A stretch of 64,000 nt of DNA from Dechloromonas sp. UBA6271. Lineage in GTDB: Bacteria; Pseudomonadota; Gammaproteobacteria; Burkholderiales; Rhodocyclaceae. Of the stretch, positions 50,065 to 57,533 are shown piece by piece. Numbering within the stretch: the first letter of the stretch is position 1; every line of letters starts with the position of its first letter. A model generated the notes under the pieces. That model did not search any database. It was not told where the DNA came from and was given only the letters and a program-made list of their open reading frames with translations. The stretch lies in the NCBI GenBank assembly GCA_002440665.1, contig DJUX01000053.1:1-64000 (forward strand), read 5' to 3'. The translations under genes and the position numbers were made by a program.

Positions 50065-52257
50065 CTAGAACTTGTATTCGGCGCTCAGGATGAAACGTTG
50101 CGGCTGGCCGACATAGACGAAGCCGCCGTTGTCGTAGATCGCGTCGTAATACAGCTTGTCGAACACGTTCTGGATGTTCAGCTTGATGTTGTACTTGGGT
50201 TGCTCGTACGCCACCATCGCGTCCCAGCGCACGTAGCCGGGCGCGACATTGGGATTGAAGGCAGCGGTGCCGCCGGCGGCCGGGTTGTAGCCGTAGCGCT
50301 CGCTCTTGGACTCGAGGCCACCGCCGATCTTCCAGCCGTCGAACAGCTTGTAGGTCGTCCACAGGTTGGCCGTCTGTTCCGGCGTGTTGCGCGGCGTCTG
50401 GCCGATGAAATTCCGGTTGGCGCCGGGCGCCACCTCGAGAATCTCGGCGCTCATGAAGGCGACGCCGCCGAACACTTCCCACTTGTCGGTGATCCGCCCG
50501 GCGACTTCGAGTTCCAGGCCGTTGGTGCGGCGCTTCTTGGTCAGGATGGAATACTGCGGCGAGTCGAGGTCGGTGCTGCGTTCCCAGGTCTTTTCCGCGC
50601 TGAAAAGTGCCGTGCGCAGCGCCAGATCGCCGTCGAGGAGCAGCCACTTGGCGCCCAGTTCGATGACTTCGCCACGTTCCGGCGGGTAGGCGCTGCCGGA
50701 AAGCTGGTAGAGGTCGGCGGTCGGGCTGAAGGTATCGCTCCAGCTCAGGTAATAGTGCTGTGCGGCGTCCGGCTGCCACGACAGGCCGGTGCGGTAGCTC
50801 CATTCGCCGAAGTCGCCGGAAAACGCAGTGCTGGTATTGGTGTTACCGGCGACCGAGACGTAGTCGGCACGGATCTCGTCGCGACGGACACCGACCAGCA
50901 CTTTCCAGTTCTTGACGAACTCCAGCGTATCCTGAACGAAGAAGCTGTAGCTGTTCCCGTTGTAGGTGTTCGGCGATCCGGTAAAGTCACCCGACCGGTA
51001 CATCGGCCTGGTCGCGGTGCCCTGGTTGCGCAGGGCCCAGCGCTTGCTGTCTTCGTACAGGTATTCGACCCCGGCGAGGAACTCGTTGTTCATGCCGAAG
51101 GTGGTGAAGCTGGTGCTGAAGTCGCTCTGGATGGCGAAGTTGTCGGTATCCGTTTCGCGCGTCTTGGCCTGCGAGGCCAGGCTGTACTGGGTCGGCGCCC
51201 CGCCCTGCGGTGCCACCGCCCAGTACGAGCGCTTGTAATTCGCACCGCGCATCACCGTCCGCCACTGGGTATCGGGCGCGATCTTGTAGACGTAATTCAG
51301 GGTAGCGATATTCGTGTCGCTGTTGTCGAAATTGCTGCTGACCCCCCAGTAGGCGCCGGACTTCGCGTAGCTCTCGTTTGGCCGCCGGTTCGTGGCGAAC
51401 GGCACGCCGTAGTCCGGACGATCGTCGGTCTTCAGATAGTAGTAGCTGGCGGTAAGCTCGTGCTCGGTACCGAGGCCGAAGGCGATGCTCGGCGCGAAGC
51501 CCATGCGCTGGATGTGCGGCGTCGTCCCGCTCACCGGGTTGGAGCGCGGGCTGTCTTCCTCGCGCGCCATCATGTTGATGCGGATCGCCGTCGTTTCACC
51601 GAGACGGTGGTTGAGGTCGGCATTGAAGGCGGCATAGCCGTCGGTGCCGACGCCGACACCGGCCTTGTTGATGCCATAGAGCATTGGCGTCTTGCTGACC
51701 TGGTTGATCACCCCGCCAGCCTGGCCGCGACCGAAGAGCATGGCGGCGGCGCCGCGCAGCACGTCGACCTGCTCCAGGTTGAAGACCTCGCGGTTGTACT
51801 GGGCAGTATCGCGAATGCCGTCGAGATAGATGTCGCCAAAGGTGTAGAAACCACGCAGCATCATGTTGTCGCCGGAGCGGCCGCCCTCGGCGGCGTTGAA
51901 GGAAATCCCCGGCACGTTGCGCAAGGCTTCGCTCAGGGAGTTGACCTCCTGCTCGTCCATCAGCTGGCGGGTCACGGTGACGACCGACTGCGGGATGTCG
52001 TGCGGATCCTGCGCCACCCGGCCGACGCGCGTTTTGGTGGCGCGCAGACCATCCTGCGGCTCGGCGGTCGCCGTCACCGTGACCGGCGCCAACGTCTTTT
52101 CCTCTTCGGCAATTGCCGTATCGGTCGCGCCCAGCAGGCTGGCGACGACCATCGCCCCGAGCGGCAGCAACTTCCGCTTTTCCGCCACCCCCCCGGGAGC
52201 AGTCGACGACGAAAGCGCAGGCGCTTTAACTTTTACCCTCTTGTTTTTCACAGGCAT
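50065..52257 (-). CDS. fiu: Fiu-type TonB-dependent siderophore receptor
   Basis: A 730-residue outer-membrane receptor for catecholate-type siderophores. After a long charged N-terminus and signal segment comes the TonB box region TLAPVTVTATAEPQ, the plug domain with DIPQSVVTVTRQLMDEQ and LEQVDVLRGAAAMLFGRGQAGGVIN, and a beta-barrel ending in EYKF. The pairing with piuC follows the Fiu/PiuA pattern. A strong palindromic Fur-like operator lies about 200 bases upstream, and the leader carries two AGCC-repeat elements. Confidence 0.93.
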   Translation of the reverse strand: MPVKNKRVKVKAPALSSSTAPGGVAEKRKLLPLGAMVVASLLGATDTAIAEEEKTLAPVTVTATAEPQDGLRATKTRVGRVAQDPHDIPQSVVTVTRQLMDEQEVNSLSEALRNVPGISFNAAEGGRSGDNMMLRGFYTFGDIYLDGIRDTAQYNREVFNLEQVDVLRGAAAMLFGRGQAGGVINQVSKTPMLYGINKAGVGVGTDGYAAFNADLNHRLGETTAIRINMMAREEDSPRSNPVSGTTPHIQRMGFAPSIAFGLGTEHELTASYYYLKTDDRPDYGVPFATNRRPNESYAKSGAYWGVSSNFDNSDTNIATLNYVYKIAPDTQWRTVMRGANYKRSYWAVAPQGGAPTQYSLASQAKTRETDTDNFAIQSDFSTSFTTFGMNNEFLAGVEYLYEDSKRWALRNQGTATRPMYRSGDFTGSPNTYNGNSYSFFVQDTLEFVKNWKVLVGVRRDEIRADYVSVAGNTNTSTAFSGDFGEWSYRTGLSWQPDAAQHYYLSWSDTFSPTADLYQLSGSAYPPERGEVIELGAKWLLLDGDLALRTALFSAEKTWERSTDLDSPQYSILTKKRRTNGLELEVAGRITDKWEVFGGVAFMSAEILEVAPGANRNFIGQTPRNTPEQTANLWTTYKLFDGWKIGGGLESKSERYGYNPAAGGTAAFNPNVAPGYVRWDAMVAYEQPKYNIKLNIQNVFDKLYYDAIYDNGGFVYVGQPQRFILSAEYKF

Positions 52258-52280
52258 TCCTCTAGCTAGTCAGTTGGGGA

Positions 52281-52303
52281 GGCTGGCTGGCTGAAGGCTG
52301 GCT
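52281..52303 (-). repeat. AGCC-repeat leader element 6
   Basis: On the minus strand AGCCAGCCTTCAGCCAGCC, 24-46 bases before the receptor start. Confidence 0.7.
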
Positions 52304-52413
52304 TGCCGAATACGCGGTTCGAGATTCGACATGACCACCCGGTGGGCGATCGTCAAACTGCCAGGCTGGAAAAATCCGCCACAGACTTGCTCAAACAGCT
52401 ATTTCTGGAACCT

Positions 52414-52441
52414 TGCTGGCTGGGCGCTGTGGCTGGCTGGT
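52414..52441 (-). repeat. AGCC-repeat leader element 7
   Basis: On the minus strand CCAGCCAGCCACAGCGCCC and AGCCAGCAA, just downstream of the palindromic operator. Confidence 0.7.
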
Positions 52442-52449
52442 CCGTAAAT

Positions 52450-52476
52450 GCAAATGCGAATATATCGCATTTGCAA
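52450..52476. promoter_or_regulatory. Palindromic Fur-like operator of the Fiu-type receptor
   Basis: TGCAAATGCGA and TCGCATTTGCA form a perfect 11-bp inverted repeat around ATATA. Its centre, TGCGAAT-A-TATCGCA, fits the 7-1-7 Fur pattern. It lies between the receptor gene (-) and the MscS gene end, so it should act on the receptor. Confidence 0.72.
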
Positions 52477-52522
52477 ATCAGAGGCAACTTTGTCTTGCTT
52501 CCGTGGTGATGTGCCGAAGTTT

Positions 52523-54115
52523 TTAGGGCTTGTCGGCCGGTTCGGCGAACCAGTTTGCCTTGTCCACCACAACGTTGTTCCTCGGCTGCAATACGAAGTT
52601 CGGCGACATGATCTGGACACCGTAGGTGTTGAATTCATCCTGAATGCGGGAATGCAGTTCGGAGAGGATCTGGATGCGCTCCAGCGGGCGGTCGACGTAG
52701 GCGTAGAGCTCGTATTCGACGTAAAAGTCCTGCAGCGCCTTCTGGATGACGAAAGGCTTGGGCTCGGTGCGCAGACCGGAAGTATGCTCCGCCGCATTGA
52801 TCAGCATGGCATGGACCTGGCGCCACGGGGTATCGTAGCCAATGGTGACCGTCGTCGAGACCAGCGCCCCGCGTTCACCGGCAGCGCCGGTGAAGTTCTT
52901 GATCGGGTTGTTGACCAGCACGGCGTTGGGGATGGTCACTTCCTCGTTGCGCATGTTGGTGATCTTGGTCGATAAAACGCTCATTTCCTTGACCACGCCG
53001 GTCACCTCGCCAATGCAGACGAAATCGCCTACCCTGAGCGCCCGTGAGTAGATCAGCACAAGGCCGCTCATCAACTGGGTGACGATGCCGGCCGAGCCGA
53101 GCGTCAGCATGAAGCCGAACATGACCGACAGGCCCTTGAAGGCATCGCTGTCGGCGATCGGCAGGTAGGGATAGGCGATGGCGATGCCGACACCCCAGAT
53201 CAGGACACCGAGCAGCCGCCGCGTGGCATGCGCCGTATCCCGATGCACACCGGGAATCAGTGAACGTCCCTGATAAACGTTGGCAAAGACGTTGCCGGCG
53301 ACATCGTTGGCCGCCTTGGTGATGAAGAGGATGACACCGACCGTCAGCAGCCCGGGAACCGCAACGACCAGGCCTTCGCCGAAATGCTCGAGCATGTCGA
53401 CCAGAAAACCGGACAAGCGCTCGGCCAGCGGCTGGGTCAACGGAAAATTCGCCAGCACATAGGTGAACCACAGGTAGGCGACGGATACCCAGAGGGTCAC
53501 GAGGAGCAATTGCGCTACCCGTTTGACCAGCAGCCAGCCATGGGCAGCCCAGCGCAGCCGGGTGTTCTCGTTCGCCGAGAGGACACGCGCCTGCAGGTGA
53601 TCGAGAACATAGCTGGTGGCTTTGCGGATCGCCCACAGCAAAACCAGCATCACGGCGGTGGCCAGCACTGAAAAGAGGAACCCCCTGACCAGCACCGGGC
53701 CGTGCCCCTGTTCGATCAGTGCCGCAATAGCCTTTTCAAAGCGCTTGCCAACCTGCTGCGACGCCTCTTCGAGGCCGACCTTCTCTTCCGGATCAAGGTC
53801 CGCTTCGTAGAGGATGAAGATGACCCGCTCACCGATCGAATAGGCAACCCCCTTGTTTCCCTCGATCGTCAGATGTGAACGCGTGATCGGCTTGGACAGC
53901 TCCCTTTCGTCCATCTGCCGCAGCCGTTCGTGGATGCGCTTGACCCGCAGTTCGGGCGACGCCCCCAGCGTCGTCATCCGCAGAGTGGCGATGTCGCGAT
54001 TGGCTACGGTCAACACCGCTTCCGGTGCCGTTTCGGCCTTGGCCAGCACCAATCCGGGAGCAAGCACTGCCATCAGAAGAATCACGCAACGCAGCGCCGC
54101 CCAGACAATGCCCAT
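52523..54115 (-). CDS. MscS-family mechanosensitive channel
   Basis: A 530-residue member of the MscS superfamily. A signal peptide (to about residue 25) leads a periplasmic domain, then about five membrane segments, and the conserved MscS core with LGSAGIVTQLMSGLVLIYSRALRVGDFV and EEVTIPNAVLVNNPIKN. The C-terminal cytoplasmic domain ends LQPRNNVVVDKANW. Longer than MscS itself, it resembles the larger YbdG/MscM-type forms. The start at 54115 has a GGGGGAG ribosome site. Confidence 0.9.
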   Translation of the reverse strand: MGIVWAALRCVILLMAVLAPGLVLAKAETAPEAVLTVANRDIATLRMTTLGASPELRVKRIHERLRQMDERELSKPITRSHLTIEGNKGVAYSIGERVIFILYEADLDPEEKVGLEEASQQVGKRFEKAIAALIEQGHGPVLVRGFLFSVLATAVMLVLLWAIRKATSYVLDHLQARVLSANENTRLRWAAHGWLLVKRVAQLLLVTLWVSVAYLWFTYVLANFPLTQPLAERLSGFLVDMLEHFGEGLVVAVPGLLTVGVILFITKAANDVAGNVFANVYQGRSLIPGVHRDTAHATRRLLGVLIWGVGIAIAYPYLPIADSDAFKGLSVMFGFMLTLGSAGIVTQLMSGLVLIYSRALRVGDFVCIGEVTGVVKEMSVLSTKITNMRNEEVTIPNAVLVNNPIKNFTGAAGERGALVSTTVTIGYDTPWRQVHAMLINAAEHTSGLRTEPKPFVIQKALQDFYVEYELYAYVDRPLERIQILSELHSRIQDEFNTYGVQIMSPNFVLQPRNNVVVDKANWFAEPADKP

Positions 54116-54131
54116 CACGAACTCCCCCCGT

Positions 54132-55178
54132 TCAGGAAACCACGATCGCCGGCTCGCCCGCGACAATTTCGCCGATCACCGAAACATGCGAAAAACCCTG
54201 CTGCAGGAAGATCGACAGCACTTCGGTGACCGTGTCCGGCGTACACGACACCAGCAGGCCGCCCGAGGTCTGCGGATCGGTCAGCAGCGCCCTTTCGATA
54301 TCGCCCAACCCGTCGGCCAGTTGCACATCCTGACCGTAGCTGGCCCAGTTGCGCCCCGAGGCGCCGGTGATATAGCCGTGATTGGCGAACTCTCTGGCCC
54401 GCGCCAGCAGCGGCAAGGCCGAAAACTCGACCCTGGCCTGCACGCCGCTGCCCTTGCACACTTCCATCAGGTGCCCGAGCAGGCCGAAACCGGTGACGTC
54501 GGTCACCGCATGCACGCCATCCAGGCAGGCCAGCACCGGCCCCGGCGTATTGAGTTGGGTAGCGTTACTGATCAAGTTTTCGTAATCGCTGTCGCTCAGC
54601 TTGTCTTTCTTGAGCGCTGCGCTGTAGACACCGACACCGAGCGGCTTGCCAAGGATCAGGCGGTCGCCGGGCTGCGCCCCGGAGTTGCGCTTGAGGTGCG
54701 CCGGATTGACCAGGCCAATGGCGACCAAGCCGTAGATCGGCTCGACCGAGTCGATGGTATGGCCGCCGGCAATCGGAATGCTCGCCGCCCGGCAGACCGA
54801 CTCACCGCCCTCGAGAATCTTGCCGATGGTTTCCAGCGGCAGGACGTTGACCGGCATGCCGACCAGCGCCAGCGCGAAGAGCGGTGTGCCGCCCATGGCA
54901 TAAACGTCCGAAATGGCGTTGGTCGCCGCGATGCGCCCGAAATCATAGGGGTCGTCGACGATCGGCATGAAAAAATCTGTAGTCGCGACGATCGCCTGCT
55001 GCGCGTTGATCTGATAGACCGCCGCGTCGTCGCTGGTTTCCGTGCCGACCAGCAGTTGCGGCGGGATGATGCCGGGCTTGACGCCGGCCAGCAGCTTCTG
55101 CAGCACGCCGGGGGCGAGTTTGCAGCCACAGCCGCCGCCGTGCGAGAGCGCGGTGAGTTTTATGTTTTCTTCGGACAC
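54132..55178 (-). CDS. selD: Selenide, water dikinase
   Basis: SelD makes selenophosphate from selenide and ATP for selenocysteine or 2-selenouridine synthesis. The 348-residue protein starts at GTG and has the catalytic GGGCGCK (Cys, not selenocysteine, plus Lys) near residue 14. ATP-binding motifs include DDAAVYQ, TTDFFMPIVDDPYDFG, AGGHTID and TDPQTSGGLLVS. Other selenium genes (selA, selB, mnmH) are not in view. It is followed closely by the MscS gene. Confidence 0.96.
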   Translation of the reverse strand: MSEENIKLTALSHGGGCGCKLAPGVLQKLLAGVKPGIIPPQLLVGTETSDDAAVYQINAQQAIVATTDFFMPIVDDPYDFGRIAATNAISDVYAMGGTPLFALALVGMPVNVLPLETIGKILEGGESVCRAASIPIAGGHTIDSVEPIYGLVAIGLVNPAHLKRNSGAQPGDRLILGKPLGVGVYSAALKKDKLSDSDYENLISNATQLNTPGPVLACLDGVHAVTDVTGFGLLGHLMEVCKGSGVQARVEFSALPLLARAREFANHGYITGASGRNWASYGQDVQLADGLGDIERALLTDPQTSGGLLVSCTPDTVTEVLSIFLQQGFSHVSVIGEIVAGEPAIVVS

Positions 55179-55217
55179 GACTGTTCTCTTGGGTTGTTGC
55201 CTGTCGGGGAGTTTAAC

Positions 55218-55424
55218 TCACTCGGCATCGAAGCCCGCGTCTTCGATCGCCGCGACCAGCGCCGGGCGAGCCACCGTCTGCGGATCGAAGGTGACCCGCG
55301 CTTCGCCCGCCTCCAGAGAGACTTCAGCCGCAGCTACACCGGCGATGGCGGTCAGCACGCCGGTGATGTTCTTGACGCAACCCTGGCAGCTCATGCCGCC
55401 AACCTTGATGACGCTGTTTTCCAT
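55218..55424 (-). CDS. CopZ-like heavy-metal-associated chaperone
   Basis: A 68-residue HMA-domain protein with the metal-binding GMSCQGC loop and a ferredoxin-like fold length. Such proteins hand Cu(I) to P-type ATPases; a copper ATPase gene lies two genes upstream. It is four bases after the GGDEF/EAL gene stop, so the three share a transcript direction. Confidence 0.9.
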   Translation of the reverse strand: MENSVIKVGGMSCQGCVKNITGVLTAIAGVAAAEVSLEAGEARVTFDPQTVARPALVAAIEDAGFDAE

Positions 55425-55427
55425 GAT

Positions 55428-57491
55428 CTACCCCTTGCCTGCCAAGCCATATTTCTTGAGGAATGCAACAAACTGCTCCGGCGGCAGCGGGCGGCTGAAA
55501 TGGTAGCCCTGCACCAGCTCGCAGCCCATGCCACGCAGGATCGCATACTGCTCTTTCGTCTCGACGCCCTCGGCCAGCACCTTGAGGCGCAGGCCGCGGC
55601 CCATGCTGAGGATGGTCGCGGCGATCGCCCGGTCGTCCGGATCGGCTTCCAGGTCACGGACAAAGGAGCGGTCGATCTTCAGCTTGCCGACCGGGAAGCG
55701 CTTCAGATAGGCGAGCGAGGAATAGCCCGTCCCGAAATCGTCGACCGCCAGTTCGACCCCCATCTCATTCAGGGCCGACAGCGTGCCGAGCGTCTGCTCG
55801 GCATCCTGCATCACGGTGCGCTCGGTCAGTTCCAGTTCGAGGAAGCGTGCTTCCAGCCCTGACGCGGCGAGTGCGCTGGCTACCGTATCGACGAATCCGG
55901 GCTGGCGGAACTGGATCGGCGACACGTTAACCGCGACGATCAGCGGCGGCAGGCCGGCATCCTGCCAGGCGCGCACCTGGCGGCAGGCTTCGCGCAGCAC
56001 CCAGTCGCCGATGGGATTGATCAGGCCGATGTCCTCGGCGACGTGGATGAACTGGTCCGGCGGCACCAGCCCGACTTCCGGGTTCTGCCAGCGGATCAGC
56101 GCCTCGACGCCGATGATGCCGCCGCTTTCGACATGCACCAGCGGCTGGTAATGCAGGACGAATTCCCGTGCACCGAGCCCGCGGCGCAGACCGCTTTCCA
56201 TCAGCAGGTGCTTGAGCGTCGCCACGTTCATTTCGCTGGAATAGAAACGGAAGGCATTGCGCCCCGCCTCCTTGGCCTTGTACATGGCGGCATCGGCATT
56301 GCGCAGCAGGGTATCGAAATCCTTGCCATCGACCGGATAAAGGCTGATGCCGAGCGATGGCGTGATGGTAAGCTCGTGGCCGCCAACCGGGAACGGCGTC
56401 GCGCAGACATCGAGCAGGCGGCTGGCAACCTCGGCCGCCGCCGAGGCCCGGATGCCGGGCAAGGCGATGATGAACTCGTCGCCGCCCAGCCGGGCCAGGG
56501 TATCGACCTTGCGCACCACCGTCGACAGGCGCTGCGCGACGGCACACAGCAGTTCGTCGCCGACGCTGTGGCCGAGCGAGTCGTTGACCCGCTTGAAGTG
56601 ATCGAGGTCGAGAAAGACCAGCGCCAGCTCGCTGCCGTCGCGCTCGGCGCCAGCCAGCAACTGGGTGAAACGGTCGTTGAGCAGGCGGCGGTTGGGCAAC
56701 CCGGTCAACGGATCGAAATCGGCCAGTTCGCGGGCGCGCCGCTCGGCATCCTTCTGGGCCGAGATGTCGAGCAGGGTGCCGACCGAGGCCGGGCGCCCTT
56801 CGTAAGTCGTCGAGGAACCCAGGATCATCACCGGCAGTTGGCTGCCATCCTTGCGCACCGCCGTCAGCTCGTAGGGCTTGCCCGGTTCGCCGGCCGCCCG
56901 CTGCTGCATCTCCTCGCGGACCATCGTCCGCTGCTCGGGAACGATCAGGTCGAGCGGCCCGCGCCGGTCGACCAGTTCGTCTTCGGCGTAGCCGAATAAC
57001 TTGAGCAAAAAGGGATTAACGTAGCGGAACAGGCCTTCCTGCAGCACGAAAATGCCGACCTGCGCGGCCTCCATCGTCGCCCGGAACTGCGCCTCCCGTT
57101 CATGCATGGCCGCCTCGGCCAGCACCCGCTCGCTGACATCGACAGCGACACCGAAAACCGCGAGCGCCTTGCCATCGTGATCGACCTCGAGCGTCATCGA
57201 GTCATGACAATGCCGCACCCGCCCGTTGGCGCCGACCACGCGATACTGGACCACCAGCGACACGCGTTGCCCCGGATTGCCGGCCGCGACTTCCGCGATA
57301 CGGGCCATCGCCGCTTCATAATCGCCTGGCAGCATGTGGCGGCCGACCAGTTCCATCCCGGCGTCGCGCACCGTTTCCGGTTCGAGCCCGAAGAGGCTGG
57401 AGGCGGCACCGGAGATGTACTCGAAACGGCCCGTAACCAGGTTCAGGCGATAGGCGACACGCTCGATGCTTTCGAGCAATTCCTCGTACAA
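55428..57491 (-). CDS. PAS-PAS-GGDEF-EAL signalling protein
   Basis: A 687-residue cytoplasmic c-di-GMP protein. Two PAS domains (about residues 5-130 and 135-255) precede a GGDEF domain with an intact GGDEF motif near residue 340 and a competent-looking EAL domain with EALIRW, VNVSPIQF and DDFGTGYSSL. It may make or break down c-di-GMP in response to a PAS ligand or redox signal. The start is uncertain: TTG at 57491 is used, but the frame stays open upstream with plausible helical residues (LEENEKLSLYEELL) and could begin at a CTG. Confidence 0.9.
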   Translation of the reverse strand: MYEELLESIERVAYRLNLVTGRFEYISGAASSLFGLEPETVRDAGMELVGRHMLPGDYEAAMARIAEVAAGNPGQRVSLVVQYRVVGANGRVRHCHDSMTLEVDHDGKALAVFGVAVDVSERVLAEAAMHEREAQFRATMEAAQVGIFVLQEGLFRYVNPFLLKLFGYAEDELVDRRGPLDLIVPEQRTMVREEMQQRAAGEPGKPYELTAVRKDGSQLPVMILGSSTTYEGRPASVGTLLDISAQKDAERRARELADFDPLTGLPNRRLLNDRFTQLLAGAERDGSELALVFLDLDHFKRVNDSLGHSVGDELLCAVAQRLSTVVRKVDTLARLGGDEFIIALPGIRASAAAEVASRLLDVCATPFPVGGHELTITPSLGISLYPVDGKDFDTLLRNADAAMYKAKEAGRNAFRFYSSEMNVATLKHLLMESGLRRGLGAREFVLHYQPLVHVESGGIIGVEALIRWQNPEVGLVPPDQFIHVAEDIGLINPIGDWVLREACRQVRAWQDAGLPPLIVAVNVSPIQFRQPGFVDTVASALAASGLEARFLELELTERTVMQDAEQTLGTLSALNEMGVELAVDDFGTGYSSLAYLKRFPVGKLKIDRSFVRDLEADPDDRAIAATILSMGRGLRLKVLAEGVETKEQYAILRGMGCELVQGYHFSRPLPPEQFVAFLKKYGLAGKG

Positions 57492-57533
57492 CGACAGTTT
57501 TTCGTTTTCTTCCAGACAACCCCCTTTATGCCG

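Noticed and set aside
32568..52441. AGCC repeats as a CRISPR array or minisatellite
   Set aside because: Units are 4-8 bases in scattered leaders, with no fixed spacers and no cas genes.
55120..55145. Selenocysteine in SelD
   Set aside because: The catalytic position reads as a Cys codon in GGGCGCK with no in-frame TGA, so a standard Cys enzyme is present.
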